A stretch of DNA of 64,000 nt from Climacteris rufus (taxonomy: Eukaryota; Chordata; Aves; Passeriformes; Climacteridae), in the NCBI GenBank assembly GCA_013398175.1, contig VZRZ01004301.1, forward strand, positions 1,458,998-1,522,997. Direction: 5' to 3'. The notes beneath the pieces were generated by a model that was not told the origin of the DNA, made no database searches, and saw only the letters and a program-made list of their open reading frames with translations. Of this stretch, positions 1 through 12,339 are shown piece after piece (the first letter of the stretch is position 1; every line of letters starts with the position of its first letter). Made by a program: the position numbers and the translations under genes.

Positions 1-1997
1 CTATTATTATTATTATTAAAGGGAAATACAGCTCTATTGCTTGCATGTGGTCTAGTGCCTCATCTTCAATACAGGCTTGTAACTGGGATACAGCACTGTA
101 CTCACTATCAGTCATAGAATATAATTCCAAATTTGACAGAATCATCTAGGGTACTTGTTACCAGATGTGTAATGACACTTCACTGGTTTTTCAGAATTCG
201 GAGATGGGGATTACCCATCTCAGCCTTCAGTCTGAATGTGTTTCATTTTCTGTGTTTAATCTCAGTTATACATCCATGTGCTTGACCATTTCCCCTATGG
301 CAAAGTCATCATCCTTCAGGAAACTGCATCAAACTTGTAATTTTGCAATTAGGCTTCAGTTCAGACCAAATACTTCAGCAGAAAGTATCATCTCTCTGTT
401 TTGTACTCATTTTTCCTAAGGCAAAAAAACATTTGTGCATTTGGGGTATTTTGGAAGGGTCTGCCTCGCTTGCAATGTTGGACATTCATATCAGTAACAA
501 AAAATTGAAACCTAAATTCATTGCACCATAAACTCTCAATGCAGCCTTGCATGTCATTTCTCTGTTTCAAGATAAAGCACTTTTGTGTGTCTAGTTTCTC
601 TTCCCATATACTTTTCTATTACTGATCAGGAACTCTAAATTGTTTTAATGAAAAGTACAGAGTACGAGTATTATCATCACCTAGAAAATTACAGAAAAAA
701 AAGAATTTAAGTAATGTATTTGTGTAAGCAAGAGTCTCTCTGGTCATTAATGGCTGGCAGAAGAGGATTAAAATTATCAAAACTTTTTTGATAGAGAGAT
801 CTTGGAAGAAGCTTGGGGTGAAAGGTTGAAATTGAAGTTAGGCATCTACATTAGGAATTTACATCCAGAAAGAGTAAGACAACTTCAGATGTTGTGCAGA
901 GCACTTAATTTTCACAGTATGTGCATGCTCCAGATTCATTTGTGTCCCTTACCTGTATAGAGAACATAAACAAGTTATATACAATTAAATACATATTCAA
1001 GCAGACTAACTTGGGGAATAATTCCTCTAGCAGTGAACTCAGCTATTTTATAAACTTTTTCAGACAAACTTGGCTTTACTTTTCTTACATTCAGGGACAT
1101 TCAAGGAATGGGTCATGGTATAAGCTACATGGGTCATAGTATGAGCTACATGGTTTCTAGAGGCCAGCCTTTGTGGACAGTATGCATAGTTTTGCCCAGG
1201 GGAAGAAACAAAGAGCAAAACAAAAAACCAAGAAAAAACAAGCCACCAAGAACCACATTTTAAGTAGCAAAATACTGAAGTATGACTACCAACCAATATA
1301 TACTGCAAAATTTAAATCCTGAGGCACAAAGCTATTTGTTTGAAAAGATAAGACTGGATTAAGAAGGCTAACGAAGTGGATTAATTATGGATGGATCAAG
1401 AGCTTCGTAATGAATTAATAATGTCAGGAAAGACCACCTATGAAAGGCCTTGAAAGTAAAGATGAATAATTTGCTTGGTGTAATAAAAGTTACCAGGGTG
1501 AAAATAAGCTAAGCAGCTGCATTCTGAAGAGATATGATGGGACTATAGCACGTGTTCAGAAGGCTACGGAAAAAAAACATGATGACAGTTTTATGAGATT
1601 TAGCTACATGGAAAGACTGCATCATAATGCATCTTAATATTATCATGTAAAGAAACCGAGAAAAATTCAGATGCAGGCTGATCAAAGTATTCTTATATGG
1701 GTACGTGTGGATCATGTCACATGAGAAAGTCACAAATAATTCTGTTATTATTGTGACAGGACAACGGATGAGTTACACAAAAGAAAGCAGTAAGACCTGC
1801 CTTTAACCATGTTGAACATGAACTGTTTATTACCCACATTGCCACAGAGGTAATGGCTAAGACACCTAAACTATGATGTCTGCCTCGTCAGTGTCTACAC
1901 CTGACCCAATCCCCTGTTAGACTCAGAGGAAATCATATTAGTATAACTAATCAACCTTAACAAAACAGACGGTTAGATTTAGTCAGATGAAGCTATG
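1..1997. other. SLC26A7 intron 2 (part), unique AT-rich DNA
   Basis: No exon or recognisable repeat is seen here apart from an (ATT)n run at bases 1-19. Because the SLC26A7 exon ending at 6036 is on the minus strand, this stretch must be its downstream intron. I looked for the next SLC26A7 exon (the one after the VTQG junction) on the minus strand and did not find it. The short open frames present have no family features. Confidence 0.55.
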
Positions 1998-2195
1998 CCT
2001 GTGCTTGGTTGATTCTAGCCAGCAGTTAAGTACCCAGCCAGCCAGCCACTCACTCACTCCTCCTAAAAGGATGGGGGAGAGAATCAGAAAAGCAAAAGTG
2101 AGAAAAAAAGAGAATGAAAGCAAAAGTGAGAAAAAAAGATAATGAAAGCAAAAGAAAAAATGATGTAAAGGCAGTCATTCACCACCTCTCACAAG
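1998..2195 (-). mobile_element. ERVL-type LTR fragment, minus strand
   Basis: The plus strand reads AGCCAGCAGTTAAG, then repeated AGCCAGCC and CACTCACTCCTCC, then GGATGGGGGAGAGAATCAG, and later TCACCACCTC. This is the order seen in the 3' part of the common avian ERVL LTR read in antisense. The fragment stops where CR1 sequence begins at about 2196. The family call rests on recalled consensus features, so the boundaries are approximate. Confidence 0.5.
2091..2154. repeat. 28-bp tandem duplication
   Basis: The unit starting AGCAAAAGTGAG begins at 2091 and again at 2119, and its first eight bases recur at 2147, giving a 28-bp period. The two full copies differ at one position (AGAGAATG versus AGATAATG). 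It sits inside the LTR fragment and probably arose by replication slippage in A-rich sequence. Confidence 0.85.
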
Positions 2196-2660
2196 CATGG
2201 AATCGCAGAATAAGCTGAGTTGGAAGGGATCTATCAAGATCATTGAATCCAACCCCTGTCTCTGCACAGGACATTCCAAGACTCATACCATGTGCCTGAG
2301 AGCATTGTCCAAATGCTTCTTGAACTCTGTCAGGCTTGGTGCTGTAACCACTTCCCTGGGGAGTCTATTCCAGTGCCCAACCACCTTTTGTGTGAATAAC
2401 ATTTTCTTGATATCCAACCTAAACCTCCCCTCACACAACTTCAGGCCATTCCCTTGGGTCCTGTCACTGGTCAGCAGAGAGAAGAGACCAGTACCTGCCC
2501 CCCTACCTTCCTTCATGAGGATGTTGAGGTCTCCCCTCAGTCTCCTCTTCTCCAGGCTGCACAGACCAAGTGACCTCAGCCACTCCTCGTTCAACTTCCC
2601 CTCAAGGCCCTTCCTTGCTGCCCTCCTTTGGATGCTCTGTAATAAGTTGATGTTCACTAA
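2196..2660 (-). mobile_element. CR1 LINE, 5'-truncated, with readable ORF2 C-terminus
   Basis: This is the 3' end of a CR1 non-LTR retrotransposon. On the minus strand, 2283-2657 stays open for 124 codons and has the CR1 ORF2 carboxy-terminal signature: QRRAARK, LGLCSLEKRRLRGDL, SDRTQGNG, HWNRLPREVV. That part of ORF2 follows the reverse transcriptase domain; the endonuclease and catalytic RT are missing through 5' truncation. The segment between RGDL and the SDRT motif looks a few residues shorter than usual. The lack of stops suggests a fairly young insertion. It abuts an ERVL-type LTR, which it probably interrupted. Confidence 0.88.
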
Positions 2661-5600
2661 CTCTTATCAACTGTCTCTTCATTGACTAAGGAACACAAAA
2701 GCAGCTTGCTGAGAACTAGTTACTGGCACTACAGACCCTTGGTTTTATTAGCACAATTTCAGTTTGGAAAGGAAAATAAAGATTAGGCACATACAAGATA
2801 TCTACACAGATCTACCTACTGAATTTGTTTGCAAGGATGAGGATACAGAATTAAATAGAAAGAAAAATTTTCACAAAATGACCATTGGTGCAGTATTAAT
2901 AAGTTTTAAAGAGAAAGAAAAGAGAGCAATGAATGCTAGTCCAACAAGAAAATTAAGGATTTATTTTGTTAATTTAGAGACATCTTGCTCTGGTCTATCA
3001 ATAACAGAATTTTGAGAAAATTTTGAGACAAATTATGTAGTGATTACCAAAACATAAAAGCTCAAATTTCTTTCTGTCAAAGTATATAGGAAACTTCAAG
3101 ACTGGGTGATGATTCTCACTTTAGATTCAAAGATTACTTTTTCAACCTTAGGTATCAAAACAAGAATAAGGATTCTATATCTGCATTACTAAATTATAGT
3201 TGGAACTAATATTGAAGAGCTGGAACAGATGAAGCCTGATTTCCTTTACTGGTTTTGACTTGTGGCTGACTGACTGCAGTCTGAGACTCTGCAAGTCCAA
3301 CTGAACCTTTCCAGCAATTGGTGTGTTTGAAAGGACTTTTTTTTTTAACTTGTAGGGTTTTGTTTCTACATGATATTTTCGCAAATTTTTAGAAACATAA
3401 TCATCTCTGACACTTCTTTCTCCATATTCTGTGGAAATAGATAAAGGTCTCTAAAAAGAGAACATATACAGAAACAATACAAGTACGTCTCAACAGGCAA
3501 ACAGGACATAAGAGTTTAGCAGCGACTTTTGTGACTCGTGAATTAATATTTATTTGGCATTTTTAGCAGACAATGGAACAACTATAGGAACACTTGCAGA
3601 ATGACTGCTTGATTTCAGCAGTGACTCTTACATCACAAATGCCAAACAGCACACCATGATAATCCCATGCCTTTCCTTCCATCTCACTTAACTCCTCTCC
3701 TCCAGCGCAGTTTTGTTGCTTTCATTGTGATACAGCAAGGACAGTGACTTTCATCTTTTCTTCCTTACTTTACAAAGGGAAACCAGGGACTTTATCTAAA
3801 ATTTAGATTAGAAGCTGGAACACAAACACGTTACACCAGATCTGAGCAGTTGCCAACCTGAACAGTCTGAATATGACCAATGTCAGATGAGTAAGAAAGT
3901 CCACAGTAGAAAATTGTGGAAAACACAGCTCAGTTGGAAGGCCTTTCTTAATTATTTTCAAGCTACTGTACTGCTCTCTACCCTAGAGTTTGCAGCTTTC
4001 ATCACTCAGAAAACTGTTGCATACAACTGTACATTTTTCCATATACTTCCAAAGATGAAATTTATTTCCTTATACTTGCATTTGCTTAAACCTGTTGCTG
4101 AGGTTGACACCATGCTCAACAACTCAATTATTACTGGTTAGCTTTTTTCCATACTATCATTAGAACTTCTTTGTATTCAATCATCATTAGAATTTAATTG
4201 CATTACAAAATTTCTTGGTTTATTTTGTGGGTGGAAGGAAACAGTCACAATAGGAACCTCTCAGAATCTGTTTTTTTTTTTTTTTTACTTTATGCTATGT
4301 AACAAATGGCTCTTTTATTTCATGCATAAGCCTTTCTGTGAAAATATTAGGATAGTACTGGTAACTGGAATGCTTACAACACTAGGGAAAGAGCTAATGG
4401 TCCAAATTAATATGTTGTGTTCAAAGTAAAGCACGATAAACATGATAAAATGCTTTTGTATCTAACTTCCTATTTCATTCCCTAAAATCATTCTGAAATC
4501 TTGAGAAGCAGCAAGCAGAGAAAGGAAAAGCAGATCAGCAGGAGGGAAGAGTTTCAAGGTATTCATTTTTAAACAGCATAAAATATGGATAAAATTGTTT
4601 CTAGAGTACTTGAAAAAAAAAATGCAGACAACATAAAGCTGTATGTTCTGTCTTCACTGGATCCTCTTAAATTTATCCGTTACGTTAAACAACTTTTTGG
4701 TGCAAGAATCAAACAAGAAAAACCTGACTAAAACTACCAACAGTGCAGAAATGATGTTTAATGTAGCATTTTAGATGAATTTCAACATACTGTTATTACC
4801 AGCATTTTAATTAAAATTGTTGTATACACACATATCAGTGAAATTAGATACTTTGCAGAGTTACAGTATTAAGGTTCTTAAATTGTGCCAATGCAGATGT
4901 TCTTAATTACTTTAAAAGCACAAATACTTACACAAACGATTTGTTTCCAGCTCCATCATAATTCAGTTAAAGAAGTGTTTATAATTTAACAGCATAAATG
5001 ATAATTAAGCATACCTAATATGCAAGACTATTAAACAATACATGTAATTCACATGAAGGAAGGAGCTAAAGTGTATCTGAGGCAGATAAGAAGCTGTAAT
5101 TTGTCTGAGACAAATATAAGAAATTGCCATAAGAAGGTGGCACTATCAAAGACACATCAAAAAACTGCCAAAAGCATTTGTTTCCTAGAAGCGATCACTA
5201 TAGTAAGCAAGATTACTGGAAATTAAGGTGCCTGTAGGTCATTGTGCAGGGCTGTGGGAGATTTCCCTTTTCCTTCTTTTTTTTCTTTATTTTAAGATGC
5301 AAAATGGAGTCTAGCTCCACCCCTACTTTGTATTGCTGCTTGAAAAGAGGTGTGATAAGTAATGAAATACAGCATTAAATCAGCACACAAGCCATGGATG
5401 TTACAGATCTTGTCCCTGGGTAATGTCTCTGGCAAGAACACCCTTTATGCAGAGAAAGTTGTGAATTTTTCCTGCTGTGTTTTGGAATTTTACAGGTAAT
5501 AGTACCATGCACATGTTTTTTTCCAGAGTAGCATAACTTATAGTACAATTATCGTTTAGTTATATTTTGTTCTCTATATGAAATAAAGAAAAAGGTGGTA

Positions 5601-5880
5601 ATTTAACTGATAAAACATTGTATGAATGTTCTGTATGAATGGAGTTAGTGCTCTCTCATCTTCTATAATAAATGTTTGAAAATTTGTCAGAGGAATGGGA
5701 TAAATAGTAAAGTTCCACATAAATTAACTATTATATCACAATACATTTCTATCTACATTTGCACATCCACTCTGTACATGAGTTAAGACTATATATTTTT
5801 CCTTGTATTTTTATTTAGATCAAACGAAGATTAGAAATACAAGCACATCTTTTTTTTAACTAAAGCTTTATGACAATATT
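2661..5880. other. SLC26A7 intron 2, no gene seen
   Basis: AT-rich sequence with a 16-T run at 4271-4286. No exon, LTR or CR1 piece could be supported on either strand. It lies just downstream, in the minus-strand sense, of the SLC26A7 coding exon. Confidence 0.5.
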
Positions 5881-5887
5881 AAACAAG

Positions 5888-5982
5888 ACAAAAAAACAAA
5901 ACCAAACCAAAACAAAAAACAAAACAAAACACAACCACCCCAAAAAAACAAACACACATACACACACAAAAAAAAACAAAAC
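5888..5982. repeat. A-rich (CAAAA)n/(CA)n low-complexity run
   Basis: Nearly 100 bases of A with interspersed C, passing from CAAAAC units to a short ACACAC stretch. On the minus strand it is the T/G-rich run some 50 bases inside the intron after the SLC26A7 exon donor. Open frames through it are artefacts of composition. Confidence 0.9.
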
Positions 5983-6035
5983 TTCAGCATGATCAGAAAA
6001 CCTTAAAATGTTGATCTGAAATGAGTTAACTGTAC

Positions 6036-6228
6036 CTTGAGTCACCTGTTGGATGGCTAGCATCATTCCAGAAACAGTATCAGGAACCAAATTTTCCTTC
6101 CAATTGTAGACAGGCACCCATTCCAAGATGGGCAGCCTTCTCATACACCAGGCTTTGATATCTTCAAAGCGAACAGCCTGGATCTTCCTCCAGACTGTGC
6201 TTCTTTTCCTTTTTGCCCGTGTCATCAT
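6036..6228 (-). CDS. SLC26A7: SLC26A7 first coding exon (partial gene)
   Basis: SLC26A7 is a member of the SLC26/SulP family of multipass anion transporters, described as a chloride/bicarbonate exchanger or chloride channel in kidney and stomach and as needed for thyroid iodide handling. The exon encodes the first 64 residues plus the first base of a glycine codon. It has a basic start (TRAKRKR), the cytosolic stretch CMRRLPILEWVPVYNWKENL, then DTVSGMMLAIQQVTQG, where the first membrane segment begins. These match the known amino terminus of the family member closely. Two ATGs lie in tandem (6228 and 6225); the second aligns better with the mammalian start. The donor is CAAG|GTACAG, giving a phase 1 junction. 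All later exons are off the left edge. Confidence 0.92.
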
Positions 6229-6332
6229 TCCTACCCCACAATAGCAGTGGCTTTGTCAGGAGAGTGCACAGTTGAAGAACCACCCTGATCTGTGTCAGTC
6301 TCCAGTTTTCTTCTGATTTTTCAGTTCCAAAA
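6229..6332 (-). other. SLC26A7: SLC26A7 5' UTR portion of the first coding exon
   Basis: On the minus strand a strong splice acceptor, a T-rich tract followed by CCTCTGTAG, ends at 6333. The next base would open an exon running into the tandem ATGs. A weaker AG also occurs at 6231-6232, directly before the ATGs, but it lacks a pyrimidine tract. So the exon most likely spans 6036-6332, with an upstream non-coding exon that I could not locate. Confidence 0.55.
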
Positions 6333-6559
6333 CTACAGAGGAAAAAAAATGAACAGAAGCACTTCAGATTTCTGCAGCTGTTCTGTAACTACACTCAATG
6401 AAAACACTTATTAAATGCTTCAATCATATAAACAGCTACATGAAATGCAAGAACCATCTACAACAAAGATCACATTTTCTGCTGTTTGCAAAAATTTGGT
6501 CTAGTCGCACGTTAGTTTGTGATTCTTTCCAGTAACCTCCCGCTTTATATCCCTGTAAT

Positions 6560-6792
6560 GCTTGTTCTTTTGGCCTCATTCCAGTGGCAAAATGAAGTAT
6601 TACTGGGTGTGTGTGCGATATAGGCTGGGCTATGCTAATCTGAGCAAGAAGTGCCCAGCAGAGCAGGCATCTCCCTGCCAAGCCTGGGAGAGCTGCCTTG
6701 TCTCTCCTGGGGGGAGCTTTTCTGGCCACAAGCGGAAGGCATTAAGCCCTCAATAAAGCTCGTGCTAGAAGATTTGTCTTACTCCATCAACA
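6560..6792 (+). mobile_element. LTR-like fragment (R/U5 end), plus strand
   Basis: A GC-richer island in AT-rich surroundings ends with CCCTCAATAAAGCTCGTGCT, then about 30 bases, then CATCAACA. This is the usual shape of a retroviral R region: polyadenylation signal, short spacer, U5 ending in CA. The left edge is not determined and no target-site duplication was found. It lies about 230 bp upstream of the SLC26A7 exon and runs against it. Confidence 0.4.
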
Positions 6793-9671
6793 TTTTGTCT
6801 TCTAAATGATGGTAAAAAGCTTATTTATGCAGTAAATGCAGAACATCAGGTAGCAATAAGTCCTACTGAAAACATACACAGACTCTCTGTAGGCTGAAAC
6901 CTCAAACTCTAGAGTAACAAGCTCAAAGTGCAGTGAGGGACTGCAAGATATCAGCTTCACATGGGAAAAATGCTTGTGGCAATCATTCCTCTTCAAAGCT
7001 ACTCCGCTCTGCTCTTGTTTGTCCACTCTGCAAAGGCTCTCTCAGCACAGATGGTTCACCAAGTAACGTTTGTTCTTGTAATAGTGTCATGCACCTTGAG
7101 TACGAAACATAGTGCTCAGACACAAAGTGATAAGAGCACAGAAGAGCTTTAAATGTTAAGGCATTAAAATGCCTTGACTGATATGAAACAAGGACACAGT
7201 GAGCTATCCTCTGAGCTTTCTGAATCTCTGAATGGCAAAGAAATTTAAGTTAAAATGAGAGATCCATCATATGGGTGAAGCGTCTTCCCAGTCACTGTTC
7301 TGCAGTAGGCAATAAAAAAAAAATTCCAATTTTTAATATAAATTAATCTACATTTATTATATTAGGTATCATTAGATTAAGGCAAACAAACCTGAAGCAT
7401 TTTCCATCCAAAACGACTTTATAAAAATGCAATAGGTAGACTGGCACAAGGACAAATGCATCACAGTTCATTCTACTGAGTGGTATTCAGGTGATGTGCA
7501 CAGCTGTGTCCCTTAGCATTGCAAAGATAAAAAAGAAAAAGGCTGAAAAAGAATGAAAGTATTGCTTAGCTTGAGACAGACCCTCACTTTTAACTGTTCC
7601 AGGCATACTTATTCTTTGCTCTGCCCATCCATTAAAAACATACACTTTTAAAAGACAGGTTATCTTATTTCTGTTCATTGGAATAAACCGCTAAGCATAA
7701 TTTTTTTTTTTTAATTTGTGGCTTGTATTTTTTGTTTTCTCTGTGTGTGCCACTCTGCTTTAACTTGAAAGTGCAGTTCAGTTACTCATAATTGAGGCAT
7801 TTATGTCTGCCAAGTGTTTCACAACACAGATCTTTCCCTGCTTTCAATGGTCAGAAGTGGACAGGAATTCTTACAGCTACTGAGAGCTACTCAGCAGTCA
7901 AGTGCTGCTTAGTTTAGATAAAATGTTCAGTACCCCTAACTAACTATAATAGTTTATGACATAAAAATCAAAATACACTTCTACACATAGATATGCATGT
8001 GCAAAAATGTACTCAAATATAGGTACTTGTGTAAAAGAGACGAGCCTTTTTTTTTAATCATGGTTCACTACAAACTCTGAATATTCTGAAACAGGCAAAA
8101 AGAAAAAAATGCATTAGGAAACTAAAGCACCATCACTAAACACACAAGAACATATTCTCCACTCCTCAAACTTCTTGCATCAAAAATGCTGAAGATGTTT
8201 GAAAAAGTCTGTAATTGAGATTTTCCCACCTCATATCTGCAGAGTCAGTAAATCTGGAGAGTTTTCACCAATCCCAGATTAATATCTGAACTCCTAGGAT
8301 TAGCAATATCAACAGACTTTTGTCCCTAACCAGCAACAAGGGATGGCATCTCTCTATGGGTCTGTGCATGCATGAATGCAAACATCTTACAACTGGTGTG
8401 GAATTCTTGTGGAAACTTTGTTTGACTCCAAAAATTATTTTGATAAGTAAAAAACTGCATTATCAATAAATCTGAAGTTGATAATATCATCACTATTGAA
8501 AACATTGTTCCTTGTAACTCTGAAATTAATAAAGTACTCTTAGTTAGCACTGACACAAAGCAACATTTCATTTACAAACCCCCAAAGAAATCAAAATTTT
8601 TAAGGGAATACAGATGTACAGGTATATAAAACAAGTCTATGCCTCACTACATGGTATTCCAACCTTTGAATCTTATAGAAACATAAAATAGCCCCATTTT
8701 CCTAAAACACAACAGTATCCGAATTGAAACCCATGTATCACACACACATGATGTTTAAACTTTTTCCCATCAGCTGGTTTTCATTAGTTATAAACCTATA
8801 ATCTATACACTCTCAGACTATGCAGGCTTTTCATAGGTTGAATTGTACCACAATGCACCTGAGCTATCAGGACTGAGACCCTCTCCCACTCTGAAACAGG
8901 TGCATAAAATTTGACTTTCTGGAACACCAAAGGATAAGCATGAGGACCCTTTGGTTTTATACATTTAAGTCAGTGTATTCACATACACTGTTGTAATACT
9001 AGATGTTTCACAATTAGCTTTTTTGATAATCTTCTGTAAGTAACGCCTATTTTCAAGTGATTGCATAGCTGCTTGTTTCTTTCTTTCTTTTTTTCTGGAA
9101 ATGCACAAAAATAATTCTAGTAGAGTATTTATGTAAAATGCTAGGAAGGTAATTATCATAAGTCAAAAATTAGAATACAGATAGTATATAGAAGGAGATA
9201 TTTGTTGCATCATAGATCAAATATGGTGTGCTTTTAAAACCTGATTTACAAGAGGTTCAAAAAAAATATCATAACCTCTGTAGGGACAGTCTGTATTTTC
9301 ATCAGCTGCTGTAACATTTGCTTTTATGGGATGTTTACATACATGGTTGGTATGTGAAGAATAGAGGTTTGATTCTCTAGCTCTGGCCTCAAGGGATTAA
9401 AAAAAATAAAAATCTAACACCTTACTGCAACCTAGACTTCAAGAGGAAAAATTTCTGGCAAACTCTGACAGAGAAGTCCTAATCCTCACTTCATATGGAA
9501 GCAGATTTTGTAGGAAATCATTGGATTCTTGCACAAGAACTGCTTTTAGACTTCACACGAACTGGCAGACAAGTTCAAAAACTATACTTATATTTACATA
9601 TGCTCATAGAACTTAAATGAAGTTATTGACACCTAAGACCGGCATAGATGTCATGATGGCAATAATAGAAT
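6793..9671. other. SLC26A7 upstream/intron 1, no gene seen
   Basis: AT-rich, mostly unique sequence with short homopolymers, for example T runs near 7700 and 8047. No exon, transposon or RNA gene could be supported. The frames of 60-80 codons on both strands lack family features and are not flanked by convincing splice sites. Confidence 0.45.
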
Positions 9672-9821
9672 GTTGTGGAGTCTCCCTCATTGGAGATATT
9701 CAAGAACTATCTGTACACAGGCCTGTGTCTTGTGCTCTGGGATGACCCCGCTTGAGCAGGGAGGTTGGACCAGATGACCCACTGTGGTCCCTTCCAACCT
9801 CAAACACTCTGATTCTGTAGT
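9672..9821 (+). mobile_element. CR1 LINE 3'-end fragment, plus strand
   Basis: The sequence shows the standard CR1 tail order: TGGAGTCTCCCTCATTGGAG, then TATTCAAGAAC, AGGGAGGTTGGACCAGATGA, GGTCCCTTCCAACC and TGATTCTGTAG. Only about 150 bp of the 3' terminus remains, including the end of ORF2 and the short 3' UTR. Confidence 0.88.
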
Positions 9822-12339
9822 GTGACTTGCTCTTTGTGAGTTTTCTCAGGAAGACAGATCACTACACCAAATATCTGCAAATATCCAATATTAAACCAGT
9901 GTGGACTAACTAACCTGTACTCTTGGTAATGTGAATCACTTGCTCACCAAAAACATCCAGTGCATGCAACTCACTTCCTCAAGTTCTCTCATCTACCAGC
10001 ACTGGGTAAAGGGAAGCACGTGCCATCATTTATCTAAAGCTACATGCATCTTTCTGGCAAAACATATATGTGATTTAGATCTTAATATATACTGAACATA
10101 TAATGATTGAGCATTCTTCACCTTTTATTCTGTGCAGAAACTAATTCCTGTTCATACTTATCCTCTATTGTGACCAATAGTTTTTATGAACTCAGTTTAG
10201 GTTCTGCTGTGTTTCTGTCAAATAAGGTAAGTATAGCTAAAAGATTAAGAGGATACTAAATGAAAGACTTAAAAAAAATAAGATAGGCAAAAATCTTGGT
10301 CATGTACATCTTGTTATTTTAGGAAATATGGCTAAAATTCCAAGACAAATACTATGAAAAATTCGAAGTATTTTGACAAAGCATAACTGGATAGGAATGA
10401 AAGTCAAATTTTGAAAAAGTGGTAAAAGGAACTAGTTCAGAGAAAACAAATTTTGCAGTTCATACATTGCAGAACACAGAATATGAGAATATTACACAAG
10501 CTGGAATTATAGCAGAGTGCTGAAAAATGGAACAACACAAAAACAGTGATAAAAATCCACACCTCCAAAAAAGCATTCCTGAATTTTGAGAATTTGTAAA
10601 AAAAAAGTTATCAAAGTTATCAACAACACGTGTTACATAAACCTGGGGGGTTAAACTGCAATACTAGGCCAGAGAGGAAGCATACGTGTAAGTATGCAAA
10701 CTATTTATTACTGATATTTAAATAACTCCCCTCTCTGAAATTCTGGTGCATCAAAGCTAGACAAAATTCACAAACCCCAAAGCTTGCAAATTTATCTTCC
10801 ACAGTTGGATGCAATGCACTTTTAGTAATAATTCACTTCAAAAGTACTCCTGATTTCAATCATCAAATAGTTGAATGCAGACCTAAATGGAAAAAGTTCT
10901 GATTCTTGCCATTCACAAAAACAAATAAAGCCATAATCTCCATCCCTTCTGCGTACAGGATAATTTAGGAGACTATTGTGACAGCAACATCGAGGCAACT
11001 CAGAAGCCAGACGTGGCTCAAATGGTTTGGGTTAGACTTCAACATCTCTGTAAAGGGGCTTTTCAGCATTTTTAAGTATGCTGTGCTAGGCAAAACTCGG
11101 TGAAGCAATACTGACATCGAGTGGCTTTGCTTGGTATTTTCCTTCGGTTATTTCAGGACCCAAGAGCACTGTCCAGATGTGATGCTGTCTTGTGACATGA
11201 CAGGTTTTGAACTAGATAATATTAACTACGTAGTTTAATAACACAATTAGTTGAAAATCAAATATCTGTACCCTCCAAAAATTTTTACTCACTACCTTTC
11301 AAATGTATTCATTAGTCAGAAATTTAAGACAGGAGGTCAACAGATAGATTAGCAAGGTACTGAACCATGGTAGCTCCTAATGTTCAGGCACAGTTTGCTC
11401 TGAGCTCATCTAATGAATGAGAAATGGAAGTGCAGAACTGGCATGAAAATGAAATCTAATAATTCAACCATCCTTTCAAACTCTGTTCCTGATGAGATCC
11501 TTACAGCTGTCTGCTAATAAATTGCCATACAGATGCTAATGAAATAAAAAAATAAAATTATTAGGAGGTTATATTAGATAATGTTATCATATCTAAAATG
11601 AGCATAAGAAACCAAATATGTCCATTTCTTTCGGAAAAGATCTGTAAAGAAAAAATGCCATTTTTCATTTCCTTTTAAGGTTGTTTCTAGCAGCTGTTTG
11701 AAGGTTGCTTTCAAATTAGTAGAAGAGAGCTTTTTTTTTCTTTTTAAACTGGGTTAAGTGTCACAAAATGGACTAGAAACAGATTTAAGAACTCTTACAT
11801 TTGAGTTCTTAATACATCTTGATAGCCAAAATACATAAATCTGTATGCACATACACTGACATTTAACAGAAATATTTTGTGGTAACCCCCTATCCTGGAC
11901 ACAGATTTGTCTGTGCAAGAGAGCTGCTGTTTAAGGTTTCAACAGCAACAATGCCTTTTGAAAAAATATTTAAATCACAAACATCAGTTTCTTCATATTA
12001 TTTCACTTAACCAAAGGTTACAAGAGAGGGCATAAACAAGATTTTCTGATTATTGAGTGCACAAACCAGCCTATAAGCCACAAAAATAAAGAACATTTTA
12101 ATTTAGGAAATCCAAATTCAAGTGACCCCTTCTCTTGCATATCTTATTGACTGGAGGGTGCTCAGTAGCCTGTGGAACAGAGTAACCACACCAGAGAAGC
12201 AGATCTCCACTGGTTTTAGTTCTAACTTTCACCAGAGAGTGAGGTTCAAAGTTTCTGCTCACTCCAGGTATCCTTTCATTTCCAGTAAGTGGGTACTGAA
12301 CATTTATGCACATCTTGAAGAATATCCATCCTCGTGTCC
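9822..12339. other. Non-genic AT-rich stretch
   Basis: I see no exon, repeat family or RNA gene in this stretch. Composition is AT-rich with scattered short A runs. It belongs to the large interval between SLC26A7 and OTUD6B. Confidence 0.45.
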
